Positions 43,566 to 53,935 of a DNA stretch of 64,000 nucleotides are shown here, piece by piece; position 1 is the first letter of the stretch, and each line of letters begins with the position of its first letter. The position numbers were made by a program, and so were the translations under genes. The notes below the pieces were generated by a model. It was not told the DNA's origin. It ran no database searches and was given only the letters and a program-made list of their open reading frames with translations. The DNA comes from Rhodobacter sp. CZR27 (GTDB lineage Bacteria > Pseudomonadota > Alphaproteobacteria > Rhodobacterales > Rhodobacteraceae): NCBI RefSeq assembly GCF_002407205.1, contig NZ_CP023548.1, positions 892,501-956,500 on the forward strand, read 5' to 3'.

Positions 43566-44003
43566 CTACCGGCCGGCCGGGTTCCGCTCGAGCAGTTCCT
43601 CGCGTCTCAGCGGGAACTTGTCGATCGCCCGGCCGATCTCGCGCACGTCCCAGGGCAGGGGCTTGCGCAGCTTCACCTGCCCGTCCTTGTCGAGGATCAC
43701 CAGAGAGAAGCCGCGCGGATGCAGCGCGCGGCGGATCTCGGAGGGCTCGGCCGGGTCAGTGTCGGTGATGACGATCACGTCGCGCTCGGCCAGCTGGTCG
43801 AGGCGGGCGTCGATCAGCTGCATCTGCCGGACGAAGTTCGGATCGGCGGGTGTGTCGGCGAAGACGACGACCGGGCGTTTCGTCCAGAGGAACTGCGCAA
43901 GCGTCAGGTCTCGGGCGTCCACCGGGCCCGCGCCAACCGGCTCCTCCGCTGCGGCGGCGAAGGGCAGAAGTGCGGCAACAACAAGAATTTGAATGAGTTT
44001 CAT
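43566..44003 (-). CDS. DUF4174 exported protein
   Basis: A 145-residue protein with a signal peptide (to about F-A-A-A-A-E-E) and a thioredoxin-like DUF4174 domain: R-P-V-V-V-F-A-D-T and S-L-V-I-L-D-K-D-G-Q-V-K are the family hallmarks. There is no C-X-X-C pair, so redox activity is unlikely. It lies on the opposite strand between pccA and the mutase gene, its stop one base past the pccA stop. Role unknown. Confidence 0.82.
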   Translation of the reverse strand: MKLIQILVVAALLPFAAAAEEPVGAGPVDARDLTLAQFLWTKRPVVVFADTPADPNFVRQMQLIDARLDQLAERDVIVITDTDPAEPSEIRRALHPRGFSLVILDKDGQVKLRKPLPWDVREIGRAIDKFPLRREELLERNPAGR

Positions 44004-44095
44004 GCGGCCTCCGGGGTCGATATAGCGCCCGAGGACCGGAAACCCAAGGATCAGCGCGAGGCTTCGCGCCCGTGTGAGAAGAAAAGGGAAGACCG

Positions 44096-46225
44096 ATGAC
44101 CGAAAACCTGGACGCGTGGCGCAAGCTCGCCGAGAAGGAACTCAAGGGCCGCAGCCCCGACAGCCTGACCTGGAACACGCTGGAGGGCATCCCGGTCAAG
44201 CCGCTCTACACCAAGGCGGACCTTGACGGGATCGGCCATCTCGACGGATTGCCGGGGATTGCGCCCTTCACCCGCGGCGTGCGCGCGACGATGTATGCCG
44301 GCCGCCCCTGGACGATCCGACAATATGCCGGCTTCTCGACCGCCGAGGAGTCGAACGCCTTCTACCGCCGCGCGCTGGCCGCCGGTCAGCAGGGCGTGTC
44401 GGTCGCCTTCGACCTCGCCACGCACCGCGGCTATGACTCGGATCATCCCCGCGTGGTGGGTGACGTCGGCAAGGCCGGCGTGGCCATCGACTCGGTCGAG
44501 GACATGAAGATCCTGTTCGACGGCATCCCGCTGGAAAAGGTTTCCGTTTCCATGACGATGAACGGCGCCGTGATCCCGGTGCTGGCGAACTTCATCGTGA
44601 CCGGCGAGGAGCAGGGCGTTCCGCGGGCCGAGCTTTCGGGCACGATCCAGAACGATATCCTCAAGGAGTTCATGGTCCGCAACACCTACATCTATCCGCC
44701 CGAGCCCTCGATGCGGATTATCGCGGACATCATCGAATACACCTCGAAGGAGATGCCGAAGTTCAACTCGATCTCGATCTCCGGCTACCACATGCAGGAG
44801 GCCGGGGCGAACCTGGTGCAGGAGCTGGCGTATACGCTGGCCGACGGGCGCGAATACGTGCGTGCGGCGCTTGCGCGGGGCATGAACGTGGACGACTTCG
44901 CGGGGCGACTGTCGTTCTTCTTCGCCATCGGCATGAACTTCTTCATGGAGGCCGCCAAGCTGCGCGCGGCACGACTGCTCTGGCACCGGATCATGTCCGA
45001 GTTCGAGCCGAAAAAACCTTCCAGCCTGATGCTGCGCACGCATTGCCAGACCTCGGGCGTTTCGCTGCAGGAACAGGACCCCTACAACAACGTCATCCGC
45101 ACCGCCTATGAGGCGATGTCGGCGGCGCTCGGCGGCACGCAGTCGCTGCACACCAACGCGCTTGACGAGGCCATCGCGCTGCCGACCGAGTTCTCGGCCC
45201 GGATCGCGCGGAACACCCAGATCATCCTGCAGGAGGAGACGGGCGTGACGAAGGTGGTCGATCCGCTCGCCGGCTCCTACTACGTCGAGAGCCTGACGGC
45301 GGAACTCGCCGAGAAGGCCTGGGCGCTGATCGAGGAAGTCGAGGCGATGGGCGGCATGACCAAGGCCGTGGCCTCGGGCATGCCGAAGCTGCGCATCGAG
45401 GAATCGGCGGCGCGCCGGCAGGCCGCCATCGACCGCGGCGAGGATGTGATCGTCGGCGTGAACAAGTATCGTCTCGCCAAGGAGGACCCGATCGAGATCC
45501 TCGACATCGACAACGTGGCCGTGCGCGAGTCGCAGATCGCCCGGCTGAACGGCATGCGCGCCACCCGCGACGAGGCCGCCTGTCAGGCGGCTCTGGACGA
45601 ACTGACCCGCCGCGCCGCCGAGGGCGGCAATCTTCTCGAAGCCGCCGTGGTCGCCTCGCGCGCCCGCGCCTCTGTCGGAGAGATCAGCATGGCCATGGAA
45701 AAGATTTTCGGTCGCCACCGCGCCGAGGTGAAGACCCTCTCGGGCGTCTATGGCGCCGCCTATGAGGGCGACGATGGGTTTGCCGCGATCCAGAAGGACG
45801 TGGAAGCCTTCGCAGAGGAGGAGGGCCGCCGCCCGCGGATGCTGGTGGTGAAGATGGGCCAGGACGGCCACGACCGCGGCGCCAAGGTGATCGCCACCGC
45901 CTTTGCCGACATCGGCTTCGACGTGGACGTGGGCACGCTGTTCCAGACCCCGGAAGAGGCCGCGCAGGACGCCATCGACAACGACGTGCACGTCGTCGGC
46001 ATCTCGTCGCTGGCCGCCGGCCACAAGACGCTGGCGCCGAAGCTGATCGAGGCGCTGAAGGCGAACGGGGCCGGCGACATCCTCGTGATCTGCGGTGGTG
46101 TCATCCCGCAGCAGGATTACGACTTCCTCTACAACGCGGGCGTGAAGGCGATCTTCGGGCCGGGGACCAACATCCCCTCGGCCGCGAAGCAGATCCTCGA
46201 CCTGATCCGTCAGGCCCGCGCCTGA
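44096..46225 (+). CDS. mcmA: Methylmalonyl-CoA mutase (adenosylcobalamin dependent)
   Basis: A 709-residue single-chain mutase that isomerises methylmalonyl-CoA to succinyl-CoA, completing propionyl-CoA assimilation. The N-terminal TIM barrel (about 50-560) contains [11 protein letters not shown] and [15 protein letters not shown]. The C-terminal cobalamin domain shows D-G-H-D-R-G with the cobalt-ligand His592. GGGAAG lies before the ATG. It has no TTTGCAAA octamer upstream, so direct PccR control is not evident. A strong terminator follows. Confidence 0.97.
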   Translation: MTENLDAWRKLAEKELKGRSPDSLTWNTLEGIPVKPLYTKADLDGIGHLDGLPGIAPFTRGVRATMYAGRPWTIRQYAGFSTAEESNAFYRRALAAGQQGVSVAFDLATHRGYDSDHPRVVGDVGKAGVAIDSVEDMKILFDGIPLEKVSVSMTMNGAVIPVLANFIVTGEEQGVPRAELSGTIQNDILKEFMVRNTYIYPPEPSMRIIADIIEYTSKEMPKFNSISISGYHMQEAGANLVQELAYTLADGREYVRAALARGMNVDDFAGRLSFFFAIGMNFFMEAAKLRAARLLWHRIMSEFEPKKPSSLMLRTHCQTSGVSLQEQDPYNNVIRTAYEAMSAALGGTQSLHTNALDEAIALPTEFSARIARNTQIILQEETGVTKVVDPLAGSYYVESLTAELAEKAWALIEEVEAMGGMTKAVASGMPKLRIEESAARRQAAIDRGEDVIVGVNKYRLAKEDPIEILDIDNVAVRESQIARLNGMRATRDEAACQAALDELTRRAAEGGNLLEAAVVASRARASVGEISMAMEKIFGRHRAEVKTLSGVYGAAYEGDDGFAAIQKDVEAFAEEEGRRPRMLVVKMGQDGHDRGAKVIATAFADIGFDVDVGTLFQTPEEAAQDAIDNDVHVVGISSLAAGHKTLAPKLIEALKANGAGDILVICGGVIPQQDYDFLYNAGVKAIFGPGTNIPSAAKQILDLIRQARA

Positions 46226-46244
46226 GACGCGCGCAGATGAACAG

Positions 46245-46273
46245 GGGGCCGGCGCACTGCGCCGGCCCCTTTT
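46245..46273 (+). terminator. Rho-independent terminator after methylmalonyl-CoA mutase
   Basis: GGGGCCGGCG (46245-46254) pairs with CGCCGGCCCC (46260-46269) over CACTG, followed by TTTT. It cleanly separates the mutase gene from the glycine cleavage operon. Confidence 0.88.
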
Positions 46274-46387
46274 GCTTTGTCGTGCCTCATCGCGGACCCT
46301 CTTCCCGCGCATGTCGCTTTTTCACACCCAAGCGTCGCCTTTCTTTTCCGCTGGACAGGCGCGTTGCGACCGGGCTAGGTGATGCCA

Positions 46388-46546
46388 TCAGGATCGGGAG
46401 AATCCGGGGGCAACCCTGGTGCCGAAGGAGCAACCGCCCCGGTAAACTCTCAGGCTCAAGGACCGTCCTGACACGACAGACTCTGGAGAGAGGCCGACAG
46501 GCCCGCCGAAGGGATAACGATCTCAGGCGCAAGGGACAGAGGGGGC
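46388..46546 (+). promoter_or_regulatory. Tandem glycine riboswitch upstream of gcvTHP
   Basis: Two consecutive aptamers are visible. The first has GCCGAAGGAGCAA (46421-46433) followed by CTCTCAGGCTCAAGGACCG; the second has GCCGAAGGGATAA (46505-46517) followed by TCTCAGGCGCAAGGGACAGAG. These are the conserved cores of the gcvT RNA motif. The 70 bases from 46547 to 46616 form the expression platform and leader up to the GTG start. In this class glycine binding normally switches on the cleavage system. Confidence 0.93.
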
Positions 46547-46616
46547 ACTGCGGGACGGGGGAAACCGTCCATGTGGTGCCGCGCATTCCGCCGGCATCGG
46601 GCCAGAGGAGGGCGGC

Positions 46617-47750
46617 GTGAACGACGAAACCCAGGGGCTGCGGCGGCTGCCGCTTCATGACCTGCATGTGCGCCTTGGCGCCCGGATGGTGCCCTTCGCC
46701 GGCTGGGAGATGCCGGTGCAGTATCCGGCGGGCGTGATGAAGGAGCACCTCCACACCCGCGCCGCCGCCGGCCTTTTCGACGTGAGTCACATGGGCCAGC
46801 TTCTCCTGCGGCCGAAGCAGGGGATGGAGGCGCTGGCGCTGAGCTTCGAGCGGCTGATGCCGGTCGATGTGCTGGGGCTGGCCGAGGGCCGGCAACGCTA
46901 TGGCATGCTGACGAACGAGACGGGCGGCATTCTCGACGACCTGATGTTCGCCAACCGGGGCGATCACCTGTTCGTCGTGGTGAACGCCGCCTGTGCCCCG
47001 CAGGACACCGCCCACCTGCGCGAGCATCTGCGCGAGGTGGCCGAGGTCGCGACCGTCGACAGCCGCGGCCTGCTGGCGCTGCAGGGACCTGCCGCCGAGG
47101 CCGCCCTCGCGCGTCTGGTCCCCGACGCGGCCCGCATGCGCTTCATGGACCTGATCGCGGCCGACTGGCAGGGAACGGAGCTGTGGATCTCGCGCTCGGG
47201 CTATACGGGCGAGGACGGGTTCGAGATCTCGGTGCCGAAGGAGGCGATCACCGCCTTCGCCGAGGCGCTGCTCGCGATGGAAGAGGTGGCCCCCATCGGC
47301 CTTGGCGCCCGCGACAGCCTGCGTCTGGAGGCCGGGCTCTGCCTTTACGGCCATGACATCGACACCACCACCTCGCCGGTCGAGGCGGGTCTTTCCTGGG
47401 CGATCCAGAAGGCACGCCGCCCGGGTGGCCTGCGCGAGGGCGGTTTCGCCGGTGCGCAGCGCATCCTCGAGGAACTTGCCGACGCGCCGGAGCGTCTTCG
47501 CGTGGGCCTTCGCCCCGAGGGCCGGGCACCGATGCGCGAGGGCACGGAGCTGTTCACGCCCGACGGCACGCCCGTAGGCCGTGTCACCTCCGGCGGCTTC
47601 GGCCCCTCGGTCGAGGCGCCCGTGGCCATGGGCTATGTGGCGGCCGCCCATGCCGCGCCCGGAACCGCCCTGATGGGCGATGTCCGCGGCAAGCGCCTGC
47701 CGGTGACCGTCTCCGACCTTCCTTTCCGACCCTCCACCTACAAACGCTGA
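46617..47750 (+). CDS. gcvT: Glycine cleavage system T protein (aminomethyltransferase)
   Basis: A 377-residue folate-binding enzyme that moves the methylene carbon of glycine to tetrahydrofolate and releases ammonia. Diagnostic segments: [10 protein letters not shown] near residue 26, F-D-V-S-H-M-G-Q near 53, [11 protein letters not shown] near 196 and [13 protein letters not shown] near 225. Translation starts with GTG after GAGGAGG. First gene of gcvT-gcvH-gcvP, controlled by the glycine riboswitch just upstream. Confidence 0.96.
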   Translation: MNDETQGLRRLPLHDLHVRLGARMVPFAGWEMPVQYPAGVMKEHLHTRAAAGLFDVSHMGQLLLRPKQGMEALALSFERLMPVDVLGLAEGRQRYGMLTNETGGILDDLMFANRGDHLFVVVNAACAPQDTAHLREHLREVAEVATVDSRGLLALQGPAAEAALARLVPDAARMRFMDLIAADWQGTELWISRSGYTGEDGFEISVPKEAITAFAEALLAMEEVAPIGLGARDSLRLEAGLCLYGHDIDTTTSPVEAGLSWAIQKARRPGGLREGGFAGAQRILEELADAPERLRVGLRPEGRAPMREGTELFTPDGTPVGRVTSGGFGPSVEAPVAMGYVAAAHAAPGTALMGDVRGKRLPVTVSDLPFRPSTYKR

Positions 47751-47758
47751 GGCAGACT

Positions 47759-48115
47759 ATGAAATACACCAAGGATCATGAATGGCTGCGGGTCGAGGGC
47801 GACCTCGTCGTGGTGGGCATCACCGAACATGCGGCCACGCAACTCGGTGACGTGGTGTTCATCGAGCTTCCCGAGATCGAGACCGTGGTGGCCGAGGGCG
47901 ACGAGGTGGCGGTGATCGAAAGCGTCAAGGCGGCCTCGGACATCTCGGCCCCGATGGATGGCGAAATTGTCGCCGTGAACGAGAAGCTCGTGGACAAGCC
48001 CGGTCTCGTGAACGAGGACCCGACCGCCGCCTGGTTCTTCAAGATGCGCGTCGATGACCTGTCGGTGCTCGACGAGTTCATGGACGAGGACGAATATCAG
48101 GATCTGATTGGCTGA
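47759..48115 (+). CDS. gcvH: Glycine cleavage system H protein
   Basis: A 118-residue lipoyl carrier shuttling aminomethyl and electrons between the P, T and L proteins. The lipoylation site is Lys57 in V-I-E-S-V-K-A-A-S-D. Length and the N-terminal Y-T-K-D-H-E-W-L are typical. It lies eight bases after gcvT and three bases before gcvP, a tight operon. Confidence 0.97.
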   Translation: MKYTKDHEWLRVEGDLVVVGITEHAATQLGDVVFIELPEIETVVAEGDEVAVIESVKAASDISAPMDGEIVAVNEKLVDKPGLVNEDPTAAWFFKMRVDDLSVLDEFMDEDEYQDLIG

Positions 48116-48118
48116 ATC

Positions 48119-50959
48119 ATGACCTTCACCCCCACCGACTACAACGCCTACGATTTTGCCAACCGCCGGCACATCGGCCCGTCGCCCGCGGAGATGGAGG
48201 AGATGCTGCGCGTGGTGGGGGTTTCCTCGCTCGACCAGCTGATCGACGAGACGGTGCCGGCCTCGATCCGGCAGGACGAGCCGCTGGACTGGGCGCCGCT
48301 GGCCGAGCATGAGCTGCTGGCGCGGATGCGCGAGGTGGCGGCGAAGAACCGGGTGATGGCCTCGCTGATCGGGCAGGGCTATTACGGCACGGTGACGCCG
48401 CCGGCGATCCAGCGCAACATCCTGGAAAATCCGGCCTGGTATACCGCCTATACCCCCTACCAGCCCGAGATCGCGCAGGGCCGGCTCGAGGCGCTCTTGA
48501 ACTACCAGACGATGGTGGCGGACCTGACGGGCCTGCCGGTCGCCAATGCCTCGCTGCTGGACGAGGCGACGGCCGCGGCCGAGGCGATGACCATGGCCGA
48601 GCGCGCGTCGAAGTCGAAGGCGCGGGCTTTCTTCGTCGATGCCGACTGCCATCCGCAGACCATCGCGGTGATCCGCACCCGGGCCGAGCCGCTGGGCATC
48701 GAGGTGATCGTGGGCACCCTGGACCAGCTGGTGCCGGGCGAGGTCTTCGGCGCGCTCTTCCAGTATCCCGGCACTTACGGGCTTGTTCGCGACCTGAGCA
48801 TCGAGATTGCGGCGCTTCACGAGGCGAAGGCCGTGGCCATCGTCGCGACCGACCTGCTGGCACTGTGCCTGCTGAAGGAACCGGGCGCGATGGGCGCCGA
48901 CATAGCCATCGGCTCCAGCCAGCGGTTCGGGGTGCCAATGGGCTATGGCGGCCCGCACGCGGCCTTCATGTCCTGCAAGGACGAGCTGAAGCGCTCGATG
49001 CCCGGCCGGCTGGTGGGCGTTTCGGTCGATGCGCGCGGCAACAAGGCCTACCGTCTGGCCCTGCAAACCCGCGAGCAGCACATCCGACGCGAGAAGGCGA
49101 CCTCGAACGTCTGCACGGCGCAGGCGCTGCTGGCGGTGATGGCGAGCTTCTACGCCGTCTTCCACGGGCCCAAGGGCCTGCGCCACATCGCCGAGCGGGT
49201 GCATCTGAACACAGTCCGCCTCGCGCAGGCGCTGAAGGCTGCCGGTGCGCAGGTCAGTCCCGAAGCCTTCTTCGACACGATCACGGTCGAGGTCGGCGTG
49301 GGGCAGGCGGGGATCCTTGCCGCCGCCCGGCATCGGGGGATCAACCTGCGCAAGGTGGGGCGCGACCGCGTGGGCATCTCGCTGGACGAGACCACGAATG
49401 CCGACGTGATCGCGCGCGTGCTCGACGCCTTCGGCATCCACGAACCTGCACCGGAAAAGGTCGGCCTCGGCTTCCCCGAGGCGATGCTGCGGCAGAGCGA
49501 CTACCTCACCCATCCGGTCTTCCACATGAACCGCGCCGAGTCCGAGATGATGCGCTACATGCGCCGCCTGTCGGACCGTGACCTTGCGCTCGACCGTGCG
49601 ATGATCCCGCTGGGCAGTTGCACCATGAAGCTGAACGCCGCGGCCGAGATGATGCCGATCACCTGGCCCGAGTTCGCCTCGCTGCACCCCTTCGCGCCGG
49701 TCGATCAGGCAGCAGGCTATACCGAGGCGATCAACGACCTGTCGGAACGGCTCTGCCGGATCACCGGCTACGACGCGATGTCGATGCAGCCGAACTCTGG
49801 CGCGCAGGGCGAATATGCCGGGCTGCTCACGATCCACGCCTATCACCGGGCACGCGGCGAGGGGGAGCGGAACATCTGCCTGATCCCCGTCTCTGCGCAT
49901 GGGACGAACCCGGCCTCGGCGCAGATGGCGGGGATGAAGGTCGTGGTGGTGAAGTCCGCGCCGAACGGCGACGTGGACCTCGAGGACTTCCGCGACAAGG
50001 CGGCAGCGGCCGGCGACCGGCTTGCGGCCTGCATGATCACCTATCCCTCGACCCACGGCGTCTTCGAGGAAACCGTGCGCGAGGTCTGCCGCATCACCCA
50101 CGAGCATGGCGGGCAGGTCTATATCGACGGCGCCAACATGAACGCGATGGTGGGCCTCGTGCAGCCGGGCGCGATCGGCGGCGACGTGAGCCACCTGAAC
50201 CTGCACAAGACCTTCGCCATTCCGCATGGCGGTGGCGGTCCCGGCATGGGGCCGATCGGCGTGAAGGCGCATCTTGCGCCCTATCTGCCGGGCCATCCCG
50301 AGACGGGCGGGCACGAGGGGCCGGTCTCGGCCGCGCCCTATGGGTCGGCCTCGATCCTGCTGATCTCCTGGGCCTATTGCCTGATGATGGGCGGCGAGGG
50401 GCTGACGCAGGCGACGCGGGTCGCGATCCTGAACGCGAACTACGTCGCGGCGCGGCTTCGCGGCGCCTACGAGGTGCTGTTCATGGGGAACCGCGGCCGG
50501 GTGGCGCATGAATGCATCCTCGACACCCGGCCCTTCGCCGAAGCCGGCGTGACGGTGGACGACATCGCCAAGCGCCTGATCGACAACGGCTTCCACGCGC
50601 CCACGATGAGCTGGCCGGTGGCGGGCACGCTGATGGTCGAGCCGACGGAATCCGAGACCAAGGCCGAGATCGACCGCTTCGTGACGGCGCTGCTCGCGAT
50701 CCGCGAGGAGATCGCCGCCATCGAGAAGGGCGAGATCGCGGCGGCCCACAGCCCGCTGCGGCACGCACCGCACACGGTCGAGGATCTGGTGGCGGACTGG
50801 GACCGCAAATACCCGCGCGAGCAGGGCTGCTTCCCGCCGGGTGCCTTCCGGGTCGACAAGTACTGGCCGCCGGTGGGCCGGGTGGACAATGCCTTCGGCG
50901 ACCGGAACCTTGTCTGCATCTGCCCGCCGGTCGAAAGCTACAGCGTGGCGGCGGAGTAG
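48119..50959 (+). CDS. gcvP: Glycine dehydrogenase (decarboxylating), P protein
   Basis: A 946-residue full-length fused P protein, decarboxylating glycine and loading the aminomethyl group on GcvH. The pyridoxal phosphate lysine is Lys697 in [14 protein letters not shown]. The glycine-rich loop after it is intact. The N-terminal non-catalytic half is also complete. No gcvP1/P2 split. The dihydrolipoamide dehydrogenase (L protein) is not in this window. A perfect hairpin follows after 28 bases. Confidence 0.97.
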   Translation: MTFTPTDYNAYDFANRRHIGPSPAEMEEMLRVVGVSSLDQLIDETVPASIRQDEPLDWAPLAEHELLARMREVAAKNRVMASLIGQGYYGTVTPPAIQRNILENPAWYTAYTPYQPEIAQGRLEALLNYQTMVADLTGLPVANASLLDEATAAAEAMTMAERASKSKARAFFVDADCHPQTIAVIRTRAEPLGIEVIVGTLDQLVPGEVFGALFQYPGTYGLVRDLSIEIAALHEAKAVAIVATDLLALCLLKEPGAMGADIAIGSSQRFGVPMGYGGPHAAFMSCKDELKRSMPGRLVGVSVDARGNKAYRLALQTREQHIRREKATSNVCTAQALLAVMASFYAVFHGPKGLRHIAERVHLNTVRLAQALKAAGAQVSPEAFFDTITVEVGVGQAGILAAARHRGINLRKVGRDRVGISLDETTNADVIARVLDAFGIHEPAPEKVGLGFPEAMLRQSDYLTHPVFHMNRAESEMMRYMRRLSDRDLALDRAMIPLGSCTMKLNAAAEMMPITWPEFASLHPFAPVDQAAGYTEAINDLSERLCRITGYDAMSMQPNSGAQGEYAGLLTIHAYHRARGEGERNICLIPVSAHGTNPASAQMAGMKVVVVKSAPNGDVDLEDFRDKAAAAGDRLAACMITYPSTHGVFEETVREVCRITHEHGGQVYIDGANMNAMVGLVQPGAIGGDVSHLNLHKTFAIPHGGGGPGMGPIGVKAHLAPYLPGHPETGGHEGPVSAAPYGSASILLISWAYCLMMGGEGLTQATRVAILNANYVAARLRGAYEVLFMGNRGRVAHECILDTRPFAEAGVTVDDIAKRLIDNGFHAPTMSWPVAGTLMVEPTESETKAEIDRFVTALLAIREEIAAIEKGEIAAAHSPLRHAPHTVEDLVADWDRKYPREQGCFPPGAFRVDKYWPPVGRVDNAFGDRNLVCICPPVESYSVAAE

Positions 50960-50987
50960 GCGACCGTTCGACTTGTTCCGAATTGCC

Positions 50988-51019
50988 CCGGAACCGGCGC
51001 CTTGCCGCGCCGGTTCCGG
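50988..51019 (+). terminator. Terminator-like hairpin after gcvTHP
   Basis: CCGGAACCGGCGC (50988-51000) and GCGCCGGTTCCGG (51007-51019) form a 13-bp perfect stem with the loop CTTGCC. There is no T run, so Rho or processing may complete termination. Confidence 0.55.
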
Positions 51020-51083
51020 CGCGGTCCCGGTGCATGGTGGCTCCTGCCGCCGATGTCGCGGCAAGCGCGAAACGAGCCGGAAC

Positions 51084-51740
51084 ATGTCAGGAGCAGGCGA
51101 CCAGGATCCGCCGCCCGCCTCGGCGGTGCAGGTCGAGGGGGTGTTCGGGGGAACACGCATCGCCACGCCCGAGGGCTGGCGGCCGGTCGAGCAACTTCGA
51201 CGCGGCGATACCGTCCTGACGGTGGACGGGCCGCCGCAGCCGCTGCGGCTGGCTCGGCACAACCGCATCCGTCCCGCCGGCTGGCCGGTGTCTCTGGGGC
51301 CGCTGCTGGTGCCGCCCGGTGCCCTCGACAATCACGAGTCGCTGCTGCTTCTCTCGGGCCAGCATGTCCTGCTGGAGTGCGACCTGGCCGAGGTCCAGTG
51401 CGGCGAGCCTTTCGCGCTGGTTCCGGCGGCGGCGCTCGACGGCTTCCGCGGCATCTTCCGCGTGACCCCGCCCGCCGAGACGGTGGCCGTGTCGCTCGGC
51501 TTCGCGCAGGAGGAACTCGTCTATGCCGCCGGCTCCACCCTGCTGCGCTGCGGCGGGACCGAGCCGGCCGAGAACCCGGTGCAGGCCATGCTGACGCGGG
51601 CGCGGGGCGGGCGCTCTCCCGCCCTCTCGCTCGAGCAGGCGGCCCATCTGATCGCCTGCCTCGTGGCCGAGGAAGCCGGGGCCGCCCTGCGCGGCCTGAC
51701 GTTTCAGGCCGCGCGGGCGCGGGGCGCGAACCGGCCGTAG
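51084..51740 (+). CDS. Hint-domain protein, probably without autoprocessing nucleophile
   Basis: A 218-residue protein whose residues about 15-160 match the Hint (hedgehog/intein) domain of Rhodobacteraceae proteins: G-T-R-I-A-T-P-E-G-W-R-P-V-E-Q-L-R-R-G-D near residue 24, and L-L-L-L-S-G-Q-H-V-L near 90. In active Hint domains a Cys or Ser sits just before the first motif (C-F-x-x-G-T). Here that position is Val (G-V-F-G-G-T), and no Cys replaces it, so self-splicing is unlikely. No signal peptide or flanking adhesin repeats are present. Its end overlaps the convergent hydratase/dehydrogenase gene by 37 bases. Confidence 0.8.
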   Translation: MSGAGDQDPPPASAVQVEGVFGGTRIATPEGWRPVEQLRRGDTVLTVDGPPQPLRLARHNRIRPAGWPVSLGPLLVPPGALDNHESLLLLSGQHVLLECDLAEVQCGEPFALVPAAALDGFRGIFRVTPPAETVAVSLGFAQEELVYAAGSTLLRCGGTEPAENPVQAMLTRARGGRSPALSLEQAAHLIACLVAEEAGAALRGLTFQAARARGANRP

Positions 51741-53911
51741 AAGCTTTCGCCCTGCGCCGCCATGTCCTGCAACAGGCGGGGCGGCGCGAAGCGGGGTCCG
51801 TGGCGGGCCACCAGCGCCTCGCAGATCTCGACCGCCCGCGCGGCGCCGATCATGTCGAGCCAGGAGAACGGCCCCCCCGACCACGGCGCGAAGCCCCAGC
51901 CAAGGATCGCGCCCACGTCGCCCTCGCGGATGTCGGTCAGCACGCCTTCCTCCAGCGCGCGCACCGCTTCCAGCACCTGCGCGAAAAGCAGCCGGTGCTG
52001 CACCTCGGCGAGGTCGGGCTGCGCCTCGCCCACCGGCCAGTGCTGCGCGAGGCCCGGCCAGAGGCCGAGACGCTTGCCGGCATCGTCATAAGCATAGAAG
52101 CCGCAATTGGACTTCTTGCCCAGCCGCCCCTCGTCGGCGAGCCGGAAGATCACCTCGTCCACCGCCGCGTCGGGATAGGCCTCGCCCATCGCGGCCCGAG
52201 TGGCCTTGGCGATCTTCACGCCGAGGTCGATCGAGGTCTCGTCCACCAGTTGCAGCGGCCCCAGCGGCATGCCGACCAGCTTCGCCGCATTCTCGACCAG
52301 CGCCGGTTCCACCCCCTCGGCCACCATGCGGATGCCTTCGTTGATATAGGGGATGATGCAGCGATTGGCGTAGAAGAAGCGGGCGTCGTTCACGACGATC
52401 GGCGTCTTGCGGATCTGCCGCACGAAGTCGAGCGCCTTGGCCACCGCACGGTCCCCGGTCGCCTTCCCCCGGATGATCTCGACCAGCATCATCTTGTCGA
52501 CCGGCGAGAAGAAATGGATGCCGATGAAGTTCTCCGGCCGTGCGCTTGCCTTCGCGAGGCTGGTGATCGGCAGGGTCGAGGTATTGGTCGCGAAGATGCA
52601 GTCGGGGCCGACCACGGCCTCGACCTTGCGGGCGACCTCCGCCTTCACCGCGGGATCCTCGAACACCGCCTCGACGATAAGGTCGCATCCCGAGAGCGCC
52701 GCATGGTCGGTGGTGGCGGAGATCCGGGCCAGAACCTCGGCCTTCTTCTCCGCCGTCATCTTGCCGCGCTTCATGGCCTTGTCGAGCAGCGCTTCGGAAT
52801 GGGCCTTGCCGCGCTCTGCCGCCTCCTGCGTGGCGTCGATCAGCACGACCTCAATGCCCGAACTGGCCGCGACATGGGCGATGCCCGCGCCCATCATCCC
52901 GGCGCCCAGCACGCCCAGCTTCCGCACCGACTGGTCGGGCAGGGCAGGGCGGACGGCCCCCTTCTCCAGCGCCTCCTTGTTGATGAAGAGCGAGCGGATC
53001 ATCGCCCCTGAGGACGGGTTCATCAGCACATGCGTGAACCAGCGCGCCTCGATCTTCAGTGCCGTGTCGAAAGGCACCAGAGCACCTTCGTAGACCGCCG
53101 AAAGCAGTGCCTTCGCCGCGGGATAGACCCCCATCGTCTTGCCCAGCACCATCGCCGAGGCTCCGACGAAGGTCATGAAGCCGCCCGGATGGTAGGGCGT
53201 GCCGCCTGGCATCCTGTAGCCCTTCTGGTCCCAGGGCTTCACCAGATCGGCGTCCTTAGCCCCAAGCACCCACTCCTTCGCGCGCGCGAGCAGGGTCTCG
53301 GGCGGAACCACCTCATCCACCACGCCCGCGGCCTTCGCGCCCTTGGGATCGTTCAGCTTGCCTTCGAGCAGCAGCGGCGCGGCCATCATCGCGCCCATCT
53401 TGCGCACCAGTCGGGTGGTGCCGCCAGCGCCGGGGAAGATGCCGACCATGATCTCGGGCAGGCCGATCTTCGCCTTCGGATTGTCGGCGGCGATGATGCG
53501 GTGGCAGGCGAGCGGAAGCTCCAGTCCGATGCCGAGTGCCGTGCCCGGCAGCGCCGCGACAATCGGCTTGCCGCCCTTCAGCGTCTTCGGGTCCATCCCC
53601 GCGCGCTCGATCCTGCGCAGGACGCCGTGCATCTTCATCACGCCCTCGAAGACGGCGCGCGCGGGCTCCGCGCCGCCCTCCTCCTTCATGCGGGCGATCA
53701 CGTTGAGGTCCATCCCCCCCGCGAAATCCTTCTTGGCCGAGGTGAGGATGATGCCCCTGACCCCCGGATCGGCCAGCGCGGCGGTGACCAGCGCGTCAAG
53801 CTCGGCCAGACCCGTCAGCGACAGCACGTTCATCGACTTGTCCGGCACATCCCAGGTCACGGTGCAGACGCCGTCGGCATCGGTCTGACTGGTGAACTCG
53901 GTCATTCTCAA
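51704..53911 (-). CDS. fadJ: Enoyl-CoA hydratase / 3-hydroxyacyl-CoA dehydrogenase (FadJ/FadB type)
   Basis: A 735-residue bifunctional beta-oxidation protein. The N-terminal crotonase domain (about 1-200) includes G-T-A-L-G-I-G-L-E-L-P and G-L-P-E-I-M-V-G-I-F-P-G-A-G-G-T with the catalytic glutamate. The NAD-binding fold begins at about residue 330 with L-G-A-G-M-M-G-A-G-I-A. Two 3HCDH C-terminal segments follow. It acts with the thiolase of the same operon. GAGAGGA precedes the ATG. The last gene of the beta-oxidation operon, it ends inside the convergent Hint gene. Confidence 0.94.
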   Translation of the reverse strand: MRMTEFTSQTDADGVCTVTWDVPDKSMNVLSLTGLAELDALVTAALADPGVRGIILTSAKKDFAGGMDLNVIARMKEEGGAEPARAVFEGVMKMHGVLRRIERAGMDPKTLKGGKPIVAALPGTALGIGLELPLACHRIIAADNPKAKIGLPEIMVGIFPGAGGTTRLVRKMGAMMAAPLLLEGKLNDPKGAKAAGVVDEVVPPETLLARAKEWVLGAKDADLVKPWDQKGYRMPGGTPYHPGGFMTFVGASAMVLGKTMGVYPAAKALLSAVYEGALVPFDTALKIEARWFTHVLMNPSSGAMIRSLFINKEALEKGAVRPALPDQSVRKLGVLGAGMMGAGIAHVAASSGIEVVLIDATQEAAERGKAHSEALLDKAMKRGKMTAEKKAEVLARISATTDHAALSGCDLIVEAVFEDPAVKAEVARKVEAVVGPDCIFATNTSTLPITSLAKASARPENFIGIHFFSPVDKMMLVEIIRGKATGDRAVAKALDFVRQIRKTPIVVNDARFFYANRCIIPYINEGIRMVAEGVEPALVENAAKLVGMPLGPLQLVDETSIDLGVKIAKATRAAMGEAYPDAAVDEVIFRLADEGRLGKKSNCGFYAYDDAGKRLGLWPGLAQHWPVGEAQPDLAEVQHRLLFAQVLEAVRALEEGVLTDIREGDVGAILGWGFAPWSGGPFSWLDMIGAARAVEICEALVARHGPRFAPPRLLQDMAAQGESFYGRFAPRARAA

Positions 53912-53935
53912 ATCCTCTCGGGAACTGGAGCGGGG

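Noticed and set aside
47738..51331. Very long open frame antisense to gcvH-gcvP
   Set aside because: A shadow of third-position GC bias; composition unlike any protein family and no start signals.
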